Shown here piece by piece: positions 36,011 to 44,721 of a stretch of 64,000 nucleotides of DNA. This DNA is from an uncultured Bacilli bacterium (GTDB taxonomy: Bacteria > Bacillota_I > Bacilli_A > RF39 > UBA660), in contig CALWAL010000008.1 in NCBI GenBank assembly GCA_944373145.1, positions 1-64,000 of the forward strand, written 5' to 3'. The notes beneath the pieces were generated by a model. That model was given only the letters and a program-made list of their open reading frames with translations, did not search any database and was not told the origin of the DNA. How positions within the stretch are numbered: the first letter of the stretch is position 1; each line of letters begins with the position of its first letter. The position numbers and the translations under genes were made by a program.

Positions 36011-37108
36011 CTACTTTTCAATAATATAAGGATCTTCCTCAGTACCAGAACCACTAACATATGGCTCATTGCCACTTATGTAAATAACCCAATAATAATC
36101 ATTTTTCTTGTTAGCACGATCAGTTGAAACTCTACCACTTATAACAAATGCATCATAAGTAGTATCTGCAAAACTATTTACAGTCCAAGAACTAATATTG
36201 CCCATATAATTATAATTCATACAACTACCACTAATAACACTGTCGCATCCTGGATCTAAACTTGCCATGGCCATATCAAGAGTTGTTAATGTGCTAATAT
36301 ATTGATTTTCTAAAATTTTAGAACAATCAAAATCATATGAAATAGCAATGTCTTTCGAACCACGACTACCTATACATACATCATGTGCTATTAAATGCTT
36401 TTTATTTTCTTCGTTAAAATCATTATAACTATTTTTTAATGTATTAAATAAATTACTATTTGGATAATCATTAATTCCATAGTTTCTACCTACTTCAGCA
36501 TTATATTTTTGATCCCATGGTATACCTTTTTCTTCAGCTGTTGATTTAATTAAACGCAAATCACCATTACTATCAATCTTAATAATACGCCAAGTAACTC
36601 CACCAAAAGAAACATAATTATTAACTTCAGTACCTTTAAAAATATACTCATCTCCTACTTCATATAGTCCAAATTGATAAGATCCATCAATAATCTCTTC
36701 AGTTACTAATTGATCATCAATAACTTTTTGTGCTAAATGAGTAGTAGCATATTCACCACATTGTAAATCAGGAATATAAAGCGCTAAACCGTTGTTATTC
36801 ATAACAGTAACCGTACCACTGCACGAATCTTCATTATATTCTGATAATTCTTTAATATATTCCCCACTAACAAGTTCTTGATCTGTAATTGTAATACTTT
36901 CTCCTACAGCAGGAATATCAACAGAATCATCATTAATATATTCTCTTGCGGCATCAACCAATTTTTCTTCAATTTTTTCATAAGATAAATTACGGCCCGC
37001 AACAATTTTCATAATAACCGCTACAACAACAATTAGTATTAACACTGCAAAAATTACTCCAACAACAATTAAATACTTTTTGTTTATTTGCTTTAATTTG
37101 TCCTTCAC
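36011..37108 (-). CDS. Membrane-anchored extracellular protein, unknown function
   Basis: 365-aa bitopic protein: short basic N terminus, helix about 13-36, extracellular domain to the end. The first part (about 40-140) has a CSGTVTV/LQCGEY Cys pair; from about 165 comes a domain with YVSFGGVTWRIIKID and several later Cys, ending GSGTEEDPYIIEK. That pattern is common in surface proteins of gut Firmicutes, but I cannot name a function. It follows the VirB2-like gene at 37129 by 20 nt and is probably cotranscribed with it. GGGGG in the gap is its likely ribosome site. Confidence 0.7.
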   Translation of the reverse strand: MKDKLKQINKKYLIVVGVIFAVLILIVVVAVIMKIVAGRNLSYEKIEEKLVDAAREYINDDSVDIPAVGESITITDQELVSGEYIKELSEYNEDSCSGTVTVMNNNGLALYIPDLQCGEYATTHLAQKVIDDQLVTEEIIDGSYQFGLYEVGDEYIFKGTEVNNYVSFGGVTWRIIKIDSNGDLRLIKSTAEEKGIPWDQKYNAEVGRNYGINDYPNSNLFNTLKNSYNDFNEENKKHLIAHDVCIGSRGSKDIAISYDFDCSKILENQYISTLTTLDMAMASLDPGCDSVISGSCMNYNYMGNISSWTVNSFADTTYDAFVISGRVSTDRANKKNDYYWVIYISGNEPYVSGSGTEEDPYIIEK

Positions 37109-37128
37109 TTTCTCGCCCCCATTAATTG

Positions 37129-37587
37129 TTAATCAACAATTTCTCCACCTTCACCCGGAGTAGGAGTTGGTGTTACTGTTGCACAACTTTCACTTCCAGA
37201 TCCTTCAAGAAAGCAGTTAGCACATGCCATAATTCCATCACTATTACCAGCAACAGCACTAATTACTAACTTAACAATAGCTATTACAAAAAACACAATA
37301 GCTGCTGCAATTAATCGTTTGATAAAAGTCTGTTGACCTTTTTTTATTTCGTCATCTTTTTGAGCCATAATACCTTTCATCAAATCCATCATACCAAATA
37401 CAACTAATAATATTGGCACGGCAATTTGAATAACTAAAACAATAATATGCACAATATCAGCAAGTTGGGTATCAATTAAAATATCATCTCCTAAAGCAGC
37501 ACAAGTAAAATCTGCTGCATTAACATTTGGAATAAATAAACTAATCATTAACAAGATAAGTAACGATACCAAAGTCTTTTTTTTCAT
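37129..37587 (-). CDS. VirB2/TrbC-like two-helix protein
   Basis: 152-aa protein with signal peptide (cut about residue 24, NVNAA), helices about 46-70 and 92-112, the loop DDEIKKGQQTFIKRLI, nearly identical to that at 35564, and Cys tail MACANCF...SC followed by a Thr/Pro/Gly end. GGAAGG precedes ATG. It has its own promoter at 37615-37642 and leads the bicistron with the surface protein at 36011. Confidence 0.75.
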   Translation of the reverse strand: MKKKTLVSLLILLMISLFIPNVNAADFTCAALGDDILIDTQLADIVHIIVLVIQIAVPILLVVFGMMDLMKGIMAQKDDEIKKGQQTFIKRLIAAAIVFFVIAIVKLVISAVAGNSDGIMACANCFLEGSGSESCATVTPTPTPGEGGEIVD

Positions 37588-37614
37588 ACTAAACTTCCTT
37601 CCTTATTTCTATAC

Positions 37615-37642
37615 ATTATACTATAAAATTTGCAAATATCAA
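37615..37642 (-). promoter_or_regulatory. Promoter of the VirB2-like/surface protein bicistron
   Basis: Minus strand TTGATA (37637-37642), 16-nt spacer and TATAAT (37615-37620). Confidence 0.7.
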
Positions 37643-37651
37643 ATTTTTAAA

Positions 37652-38128
37652 CTACACTTCGGCAGGATCGGTTGTTGGAACACTCATTGCTCCACTGCAT
37701 TCTCCACTAATAAAACAGTTAATACAGCTAATAATATTATTCTGATTTTCCTGATTTTCGTCAACTACAGAAACTAAAAATTTAACCGCAATAACAATTA
37801 AAAATATACAAGCACCCAAAATAATACGTTTAATTAATGTTGTTTGCCCTTTTTTAATATCATCTTCTTTACCTGACATCATTCCCTTAACCAAATCAAT
37901 AACTCCAAAAATAACTAAAATAACAGGAACTGCAACATTTAAAATATTAATTAAAGAAGACACCATATTAGGAACTCTAACTGGAATATTAGCAATTGTC
38001 CCACAAGAAACCGTTTCACCATACTGTAACCACGCCGTTTTATCATCTGCTAAAACATTAGGGCAAGCAATAAATATTAAAAATAGGAAGATTCCTAAAT
38101 ATATAAAAAGCCGTTTTTTATCTTTCAT
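37652..38128 (-). CDS. VirB2/TrbC-like two-helix protein
   Basis: 158-aa protein with signal peptide (about 1-27), helices about 56-78 and 101-120, loop EDDIKKGQTTLIKRII and Cys tail ISCINCF...ECSG. It is the most diverged of the group in the second helix (LGACIFLIVIAVKF). It follows the VirB2-like fusion gene at 38137 by 8 nt, so both appear to be at the 3' end of the Tad-type operon. Confidence 0.73.
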   Translation of the reverse strand: MKDKKRLFIYLGIFLFLIFIACPNVLADDKTAWLQYGETVSCGTIANIPVRVPNMVSSLINILNVAVPVILVIFGVIDLVKGMMSGKEDDIKKGQTTLIKRIILGACIFLIVIAVKFLVSVVDENQENQNNIISCINCFISGECSGAMSVPTTDPAEV

Positions 38129-38136
38129 AACTCCTC

Positions 38137-39300
38137 CTATTCACAATTTTCTACACCATCTAAGAAACAGTTCATACAACTTATTATTTCATTATCATCA
38201 TTGCTAAATACACCTACTACCAATTTGACGATTGCGAAAACAAAGAAAATGATAGCTGCCGTAATTAAACGCTTAATAAATGTCTTTTGTCCTTTTTTTA
38301 TTTCATCATCTTTTTGTGAACCAATTGCTTTAACTAAATCAATTGAACCTAAAATAACCAATGCAATCGGAACCAAAATCTGTAAAATTATATAAACAAT
38401 ACGAATTACTCTTAAAATTGCTGATGGTATATCAGTAATATAACCACTTCCACAACTATAAGTAAGAGTACTAGGAACTAATGTTCCAATTGTACTAGTG
38501 TTAACTGTTGGAGGATTATACTCAGGCTTTGGAACTCTAGTCTGTGTTGGCGTATCAGGAGCAACCGTACAAGTCATCTCTATTGGCGAGCCACCTATTT
38601 TGTTTTTTACAGTCTCTAAATCATTTGTACTAGCAAAATAATAAGAGCTTCCCTTTTTTAGCAAATATTGAGGGCATTGATTACCAGATGACACATAAGG
38701 CAGACCATACGTATACCAATATCCACTATTTCTTGATGCTGTGTTTCCGCTAATATATGGTGTAGTTAATACTCCATCTTCAGCAATAGAGTAAGTTAGT
38801 GAACCTTCACCAGATTGACAATTACAACGCATATATTCAATATATTTTGTAGTATCAGATTCAGGATATGTATGTCCAACTAATGGCAACGAAAGCCAAG
38901 TAGAATATCTTGACACATTAGCTTTTCCCCATTCAATAATTTTATCAACATTAGCAGAATCACTAAAATATGCTTGTTTACTACGAGCAATTATTAAATA
39001 ATCGGGGCATTTATTATTTTGCCAACTGTCATCATAACCATTATAACCTGTAGCTCTAGCTGCTAAAGATGTTGGCGACCAATTTTGTATATCATTATAA
39101 GTGTTAAGAGCTGTATCATTGCGATAAACTGCTCTAGCAAAAGAAAAATTATATTGAATTCCTACAACAGCATCAACTGAGCCATCACTATAATAACATT
39201 GTGCAAAATAAGATTCCGCACGTACATTTTCAGATTTAAATATCCCTAAAAACACGACAAAAACTATTATAAAAATAGTTTTTGTTAATTTACTACTCAT
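38137..39300 (-). CDS. Exported protein with C-terminal VirB2-like two-helix domain
   Basis: 387-aa protein: signal peptide (about 1-28), extracellular region of about 250 residues with paired Cys and aromatic-rich segments in two similar halves (YSDGSVDAVVG and CPDYLIIA versus CPQYLLKKG), then two helices with loop DDEIKKGQKTFIKRLI and tail ISCMNCFLDG. It resembles the fusion at 33493 in plan but not in surface sequence. It lies 26 nt after the tadZ-like gene, linking VirB2-type proteins to the Tad operon. Confidence 0.73.
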   Translation of the reverse strand: MSSKLTKTIFIIVFVVFLGIFKSENVRAESYFAQCYYSDGSVDAVVGIQYNFSFARAVYRNDTALNTYNDIQNWSPTSLAARATGYNGYDDSWQNNKCPDYLIIARSKQAYFSDSANVDKIIEWGKANVSRYSTWLSLPLVGHTYPESDTTKYIEYMRCNCQSGEGSLTYSIAEDGVLTTPYISGNTASRNSGYWYTYGLPYVSSGNQCPQYLLKKGSSYYFASTNDLETVKNKIGGSPIEMTCTVAPDTPTQTRVPKPEYNPPTVNTSTIGTLVPSTLTYSCGSGYITDIPSAILRVIRIVYIILQILVPIALVILGSIDLVKAIGSQKDDEIKKGQKTFIKRLITAAIIFFVFAIVKLVVGVFSNDDNEIISCMNCFLDGVENCE

Positions 39301-39326
39301 ATCATCACCTCTGATTATATTAAAAA

Positions 39327-40301
39327 TTATTTGACACGATCAAAGCCTAATTTAATCAAAAAATCATTCAAAGGTTTATTTCTTTTTTCACGTTCATCTA
39401 ATGGTGGCATATTATAAAAAATTTTAACCTTTGCCTCATACTCAAAATCTAAAACATCTTTAGAACTCAATAAGCTTTGATTTAATATAACCTTTTTATC
39501 CTTTAGTCCTCTTAACACTTGAGGCGTAATCATTGTTAATTTATTCAATTTGATAATTGAAGGCTCAATTAAATAAATAATTTCATTACACAATCCTTCA
39601 GCTTGAACACTTCCATTTACATCAAGAAGGATTACATCACAATCTCTATATCGTGAAACTTCAGCTTGAACACTACCACTATTTGTAGATATTAAACCAT
39701 GCTTTTTAAAATATGTAAAATCTGTTTTATCTACTTCAATAGCTGTCACGTTATAATATTTTGATAATTCATTATACATCATATAAATTAAAGTAGATGC
39801 GCCTGAATTTTTTGTAACATTTTTGACACCAATAATCTTTCCGGCATAACCGTATCCACCATTTTGAACAACGACCATTTGTGCTGGCTGACTTGGTACC
39901 TGTGGTACAACAGCCACATCATCTAATTGGTGGAATTGGGCAACATCACGGTAACTATTAGGATGGTTGTATAAGTACTGTATTCCTTCAATGTTTCGTG
40001 TAAAATTATATATACCCATCGAAATTAACTTAGATAAATATGCTGGAGAAGTACTTTCAGCACTATCATCTAACAACAATATTACCTTATCCATTGATAA
40101 AGAAATAGATAACTTTTGTAAATTTCTTATATCTTTATAATTCTTAATTGCTGTAATATCTAATATCATTCTTTGATAAAAAAAGTTCTGAAATGTAGCA
40201 ATAATTTCATCAACTTCAAATTCACCATTAAGACTTTTTATTACATCAATTCCTAGATTTTCTAACATCAATTGATACTTATTAGAAACGATAACATTCA
40301 T
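39327..40301 (-). CDS. TadZ/CpaE-like protein with degenerate P-loop
   Basis: 324-aa soluble protein. About 1-125 resembles a receiver-like N domain; about 150-324 resembles a MinD/ParA-type ATPase as in TadZ/CpaE, which place Tad pili at the cell pole. The deviant Walker A expected as KGGxGKT reads TKNSGAST, without the catalytic Lys before Thr, so ATP hydrolysis is doubtful. The later DVILLDVNGS fits the switch II region. It follows the two TadE-like genes and precedes VirB2-like genes. Confidence 0.7.
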   Translation of the reverse strand: MNVIVSNKYQLMLENLGIDVIKSLNGEFEVDEIIATFQNFFYQRMILDITAIKNYKDIRNLQKLSISLSMDKVILLLDDSAESTSPAYLSKLISMGIYNFTRNIEGIQYLYNHPNSYRDVAQFHQLDDVAVVPQVPSQPAQMVVVQNGGYGYAGKIIGVKNVTKNSGASTLIYMMYNELSKYYNVTAIEVDKTDFTYFKKHGLISTNSGSVQAEVSRYRDCDVILLDVNGSVQAEGLCNEIIYLIEPSIIKLNKLTMITPQVLRGLKDKKVILNQSLLSSKDVLDFEYEAKVKIFYNMPPLDEREKRNKPLNDFLIKLGFDRVK

Positions 40302-40320
40302 TAATTATCACCTTTCTCAG

Positions 40321-40809
40321 CTAATTATTGTAATGAATACCTACATTATATAAAGTCTTAGTCTTTCCATTAACAGGAAATTCCAAATAATTTCCAATCA
40401 AAGGAATGTCAAAATGCATAAATGCGGTAACACCATAATAATATCCCTTATCATTTTCATATTCATAAACACAATAATGATATGTATTATGGCTAGCACC
40501 GCCGTTTGAATGTCCACCATACACAATAGTCGCACCATCTTTTTGACGGCAACCACCAACAAATGGACTAGCTACAACTAAAGGATAGCCAATCTGCTGA
40601 AGGTTGGCTTCAATTTCAGATTGAACTACATTAGTTCCAGTGCTTGTATAAACATCCCATCCGCCATATTTTTCTATTGTATATATAATTCTATTTTTTA
40701 CTTTAAATGCTTTTGAATAACTAACAGAACCAACCAGTAAGGCCGACATGACGCCAATAAAAACCATTAGCAAATTTACAATAAATGTATTTCCTATAGC
40801 CTCACGCAT
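40321..40809 (-). CDS. TadE/TadF-like pseudopilin candidate
   Basis: 162-aa protein beginning MREAIG, then a hydrophobic helix (about 8-31), Tyr/Lys-rich stalk and an extracellular domain with two Cys (GGCRQKDG, HYCVYEYEN). It is a paralogue of the neighbour at 40825 (shared start, YSKAFKVKN versus YYKAYRVNN, IEKYGG versus IEKFEG, YCVY). Topology and position in a Tad operon fit TadE/TadF pseudopilins; cleavage after the Gly is possible but unproven. Confidence 0.65.
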   Translation of the reverse strand: MREAIGNTFIVNLLMVFIGVMSALLVGSVSYSKAFKVKNRIIYTIEKYGGWDVYTSTGTNVVQSEIEANLQQIGYPLVVASPFVGGCRQKDGATIVYGGHSNGGASHNTYHYCVYEYENDKGYYYGVTAFMHFDIPLIGNYLEFPVNGKTKTLYNVGIHYNN

Positions 40810-40824
40810 ATTTAATTCACCTCA

Positions 40825-41370
40825 CTAATTGAAATAATAAATTCTATTGGTACTAGAAAATATAGGAATTTTTATAGTATTTTCAACAACTGGAAATTTC
40901 ATCTGCATATAAGTTAATACACCGTAACGGTAATAAATATCGGTTGTTGCTAAACCACCGCCAACACTCATTGCACTATTATCATTCCAGTATAAATAAA
41001 CACAATAACCAATTCCACGATCTGAATTTGTTTTTCCATCAGGATAATTGTTATCAATACGTTCACCATCAGGAATAAATATATTTAATTCACCATCAAT
41101 ACTACCTAAATAATCAGCACTAGTATTTCGTTTTGTTTGCTCACACTTAAACTCCGATGAGCCATCATAGCCAAGAGCTGATAAGCCTTTTTCTATTTCA
41201 GCTTTCGAATAATCATTATATCCTTCAAATTTTTCAATAGCATTGACAATATAATTATTAACTCTATAGGCCTTGTAATAACTTAGAGTTCCAGCCAGAA
41301 ATGCGAACACTAAAAATATAAACAATACTATAAAATTTAGCATAAAAGACGTTCCTATACTTTCCCTCAT
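40825..41370 (-). CDS. TadE/TadF-like pseudopilin candidate
   Basis: 181-aa protein beginning MRESIG with a hydrophobic helix (about 8-31) and extracellular domain (SEFKCEQ, GYCVYLYW). Strong AGGAGG precedes ATG. It is followed 15 nt later by its paralogue at 40321 and preceded by the Flp-like pilin. See the shared MRE(S/A)xG start with the gene at 45599. Confidence 0.65.
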   Translation of the reverse strand: MRESIGTSFMLNFIVLFIFLVFAFLAGTLSYYKAYRVNNYIVNAIEKFEGYNDYSKAEIEKGLSALGYDGSSEFKCEQTKRNTSADYLGSIDGELNIFIPDGERIDNNYPDGKTNSDRGIGYCVYLYWNDNSAMSVGGGLATTDIYYRYGVLTYMQMKFPVVENTIKIPIFSSTNRIYYFN

Positions 41371-41399
41371 AAGTTATTACCTCCTAATTTATTCAAATG

Positions 41400-41645
41400 C
41401 TATCCGTCTAATCCAGCTTCTGATACACAATTTGCATATGCAGTAGCATCATATTGACCCGTGTGGTCATTTGCAGCAGCTTGGCATTGATTTCCTGACC
41501 AAATACCACCGGCATCTGTACAACAAGATCTTCTGGTTGAACTTCTCATTAAACTATTAATTAATGGAGTTGCGATTGCAACGATTACAGCTATTAAGAT
41601 AATAGCAACAACAGTTAAGTTTGCTTCACCTGCAGCTTCTTTCAT
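41400..41645 (-). CDS. Flp-like major pilin candidate
   Basis: 81-aa protein: very short leader MKEAAG, one hydrophobic helix about 10-30 (VVAIILIAVIVAIATPL), then a small polar domain with four Cys (SCC, NQC, NC). Size, single helix near the N terminus and location between tadC and tadE genes fit a Flp-type pilin. It has its own good promoter in the 68-nt gap and a strong GGTGG ribosome site, consistent with high expression. The Cys-rich head is not usual for Flp pilins. Confidence 0.7.
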   Translation of the reverse strand: MKEAAGEANLTVVAIILIAVIVAIATPLINSLMRSSTRRSCCTDAGGIWSGNQCQAAANDHTGQYDATAYANCVSEAGLDG

Positions 41646-41673
41646 TCTCTCACCACCTTACGTTTCTGTTAAT

Positions 41674-41703
41674 ATTATAACACATTTTTTTTATTAATTT
41701 CAA
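41674..41703 (-). promoter_or_regulatory. Promoter of the Flp-like pilin gene
   Basis: Minus strand TTGAAA (41698-41703), 18-nt spacer and TATAAT (41674-41679), 28 nt before the start codon. Confidence 0.7.
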
Positions 41704-41713
41704 TATTTTGTCA

Positions 41714-42499
41714 TTAAAAGTTCATAAGCATCATCATGGCTAGTAGCATCAAGCCCATAATACCTCCACCGGTTGTAAATAACATAACTAGTGTTTGATT
41801 TTCCATTTTTTCAAGTCTTTCTTTATATTTAGTTTCACGAGCTTTATTTTGTAAAGCTGAAACGGTTCTTGAAAACATCATAACTTGTTCATGCTTATCT
41901 TGCTGAGATCCCAATCCTAAACGATATAACAATCTCATCATACGCATAGAGTCACGTACAGGATATTCATTAGCAAAATCAATGTATGGCTGAATTGTCG
42001 AATCTCCAGCATCAATTCTAGCAACTAGTCTTTTTAAACCAGGCTTAAAAACTTCAGGGGCTGTATCAATACTTCTACTTAAAGCAATTGGAACTGTATA
42101 GTGTTGCACTAAAATCTCTAAACTTTTTAAATAATAAGGTAACATTAAATTTACATGATGCAAATTAGCTTTATAGTATGCCTTCAATGAATTATAAGAA
42201 CTTTTGAAAACAAAATATCCTGCAATCACTGCCAACAAAACGTAAATAAATGATAATTGATTTAAAAATATAAAAATAACAGCAATAATTGTTAAAAGGC
42301 CATTTCTTACTCTTAAACCGAACAGTTCATTAACATCAATTTCACGTCCTGGATATCTAATTCCAAGTAAGAAGACATAATCATCTTCCATTAAAGCCCT
42401 AAAATACGGCTCAGTATCCTTTACAAATCGATTAGTATCAACAATACGATTATAATTTAAAACAAATACAATAATAACACCGATAATTATAAAATTCAT
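41714..42499 (-). CDS. tadC: TadC-like type II secretion F-domain membrane protein
   Basis: 261-aa inner-membrane platform protein of the T2SSF family: helices near 2-15, 70-108 and the C terminus (GGIMGLMLLAMMMLM), with the conserved cytoplasmic helical domain (ALSRSIDTAPEVFKPGLKRL). Normal length for TadC. Start and tadB stop overlap by one base (TAATG), so translation is coupled. Confidence 0.85.
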   Translation of the reverse strand: MNFIIIGVIIVFVLNYNRIVDTNRFVKDTEPYFRALMEDDYVFLLGIRYPGREIDVNELFGLRVRNGLLTIIAVIFIFLNQLSFIYVLLAVIAGYFVFKSSYNSLKAYYKANLHHVNLMLPYYLKSLEILVQHYTVPIALSRSIDTAPEVFKPGLKRLVARIDAGDSTIQPYIDFANEYPVRDSMRMMRLLYRLGLGSQQDKHEQVMMFSRTVSALQNKARETKYKERLEKMENQTLVMLFTTGGGIMGLMLLAMMMLMNF

Positions 42500-43404
42500 T
42501 ATTCAGCACCTACATTCTCATTATAATATTTTTCTCCCTTAATTAAGAAGAATGTATTAATCATCAAAATTCCATGTAGAAGTGCTTGAACATACCAGAT
42601 TTCTAGCATCTCAACATAATGTTCTGCACCAAGTAAAAATTGTAATAACATACACATGAAATATAAAATAATACCAAATTGTAAGAACTTTTTATGGAAA
42701 TTAGCTCTATCCATACGATCGGCATATACATTTTCAACTAATAAGTCAATGTCTTGAGACATATTTTCTAATGACTCAGCAGTATCTTTAGCACCTTCAT
42801 TAGTGATTTGCAAGAATAATTGGTGCATATTCTTTACCATATAAAAATCATATTTTGTACTCATAAAATTAAGTGACTGATCAATGGTACCATTCTCATA
42901 GGCCATATCAATCATAACTTTTACATCTGTTTTTACAGGATCTTCTAAAATGCCTGACTCATATACACCTTCTAGTGATTTAACAAATGATTGAGTAGTT
43001 GCAAACTCCATAATAGTGTTAGTTGTATATACTTGAATTTGTTCAAAAATAAATTCACTGTAAATTCTTTTGCACCGCAAGTACGTTAAATATGGAATAA
43101 AAGAAACTGCAACGATTGCATATATTAAAGAGATTAGTAAGTTGTAGAAATATAAATACGATATAATTGCGGCCCCAAGGGCAAAAGATGCAATTTGTAC
43201 CATATATTGATGTGTTGAATACTCTTGTCCTAAATCTTTAACCTTTTCACGAATTGTTTTAAAAGAATATGGAGCAAATTTATCATAAATAAATGCTGTT
43301 TTGTCAGACACATATTTATAAACATTTTCCCCATTTGCGCTACGATATATAAGAATAAATACCGCAATTACAGCGACAATTACAAAAACTACAGATGCAG
43401 TCAT
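42499..43404 (-). CDS. tadB: TadB-like type II secretion F-domain membrane protein
   Basis: 301-aa membrane protein with helices at about 2-18, 72-110 and 238-290 and a cytoplasmic T2SSF domain (FVKSLEGVYESGILEDP, DTAESLENMSQDID). It partners TadC and the TadA ATPase in pilus assembly. It lies 11 nt after tadA. Confidence 0.87.
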   Translation of the reverse strand: MTASVVFVIVAVIAVFILIYRSANGENVYKYVSDKTAFIYDKFAPYSFKTIREKVKDLGQEYSTHQYMVQIASFALGAAIISYLYFYNLLISLIYAIVAVSFIPYLTYLRCKRIYSEFIFEQIQVYTTNTIMEFATTQSFVKSLEGVYESGILEDPVKTDVKVMIDMAYENGTIDQSLNFMSTKYDFYMVKNMHQLFLQITNEGAKDTAESLENMSQDIDLLVENVYADRMDRANFHKKFLQFGIILYFMCMLLQFLLGAEHYVEMLEIWYVQALLHGILMINTFFLIKGEKYYNENVGAE

Positions 43405-43415
43405 TATCTCTCCTC

Positions 43416-44693
43416 CTATCCTTGAATTTGAGTTGTTATAGCAGTTGGATTAGTGTTAACCATTACATTAGATTGTGTATTAGCAGGCATTGAGACCGGT
43501 GTTGGTTGAACATTAGTAGGAACAGAAACTTGCTGTTGCATTACATTGTTTATATCTTCATTATCTTTTTCGAATTGTTGTGTTAATGCATCAACCTTTT
43601 CATCCTCTATAGCCGAACTAGCAGCTACACCATTATCATTAGCTCCAACTTTATACATATCTGGTAACTCCACACCTTGAGCTTCCAAATAATCAATTAA
43701 ATATTTGCTTGGCGGACGTTTTGTAATTGCTCCACCAGGTGTTTTACGATAAATTATATTATATTTAGCTTCATTTTCTTCGGTTACATAAAATTCACAT
43801 ACTTCAGCTATTTCACGTACAAATCTTTTGGAAACCTTATCTTGATATCCTCTAATATAAACTCCAATTTGAATGTAACGATAAATTGACTTTAAAAATT
43901 GATCAATATCCTGACTAGTTTCAAGCAAACTATACATACGATTTGGAATAGATGAAGCTTTATCCGCATGGATAGTCGATAAAATATAGTGACCAGAAGA
44001 AATAGAGTTACGTGCAGCCATAACAGCTTCCGCACTACGAACTTCGGATAATAGAATCCATTTTGGATTTTGTCTCATACACGAAACAAGAACATCACTA
44101 TAACTAGCAACGTTATTGGTTTTCATAGCAACAATATCTCGATGAGGATAAATGCGGTCTAAATGTAGTTCCAATGTATCCTCTACTGTAATTAATTTTT
44201 CATTTTCATATGTATGAGCGGCTAGATATTTTACAAACTCTGTTTTACCAGAACCAGTTTCTCCGCACACAATAATGTTACAATGTCCATGAACACAATA
44301 TATTAAAAGATCATGTATATCTTCTGTAATATATTTTTGTTCTAATATTTTATCTTTTTCAAGCCTAATCTTAGCTGGTGTTTTACGGATAACGCATGCA
44401 ATTCCATTTCTAGCAATTGAGTCATGAATGAAATTCATACGTAGTTCTGCACTTTCACTATCCAAAAAAGGATGTGCAGCATTAAAACTATGACCTACAA
44501 CATTAGCACATTGAAATGCTAGCTTTTCCATAAATGCATTATCAATCAAAGGATTTTCAACTCTAAAAATACCATGTGATAAAGTTTTTAACCAAAGTTG
44601 TCCACCATTGCTATATGAAATATCGGTAACATCATCATTATCAAGATATTGTTGTAAGGCACCGAAGTCCATTTGATCAAATATGTTTTCCAT
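43416..44693 (-). CDS. tadA: TadA/CpaF-type secretion ATPase
   Basis: 425-aa GspE/VirB11-superfamily ATPase that drives Tad pilus assembly. Walker A GETGSGKT (144-151), Asp box VEDTLEL, His box STIHAD and Walker B-type WILLSEVRS are visible. The last about 70 residues are a Gln/Pro/Asn-rich low-complexity tail, unusual for CpaF. This superfamily also contains VirB11, so in principle it could serve the neighbouring type IV core, which has no separate VirB11. It follows cpaB by 28 nt. Confidence 0.93.
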   Translation of the reverse strand: MENIFDQMDFGALQQYLDNDDVTDISYSNGGQLWLKTLSHGIFRVENPLIDNAFMEKLAFQCANVVGHSFNAAHPFLDSESAELRMNFIHDSIARNGIACVIRKTPAKIRLEKDKILEQKYITEDIHDLLIYCVHGHCNIIVCGETGSGKTEFVKYLAAHTYENEKLITVEDTLELHLDRIYPHRDIVAMKTNNVASYSDVLVSCMRQNPKWILLSEVRSAEAVMAARNSISSGHYILSTIHADKASSIPNRMYSLLETSQDIDQFLKSIYRYIQIGVYIRGYQDKVSKRFVREIAEVCEFYVTEENEAKYNIIYRKTPGGAITKRPPSKYLIDYLEAQGVELPDMYKVGANDNGVAASSAIEDEKVDALTQQFEKDNEDINNVMQQQVSVPTNVQPTPVSMPANTQSNVMVNTNPTAITTQIQG

Positions 44694-44721
44694 CAGCTAT
44701 CACAATCCCTTTTATCTTTTT

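Noticed and set aside
37621-37650. Terminator after the VirB2-like gene at 37652
   Set aside because: AAAATTTG/CAAATTTT can form a hairpin but no T-run follows on the minus strand, and it overlaps a promoter.
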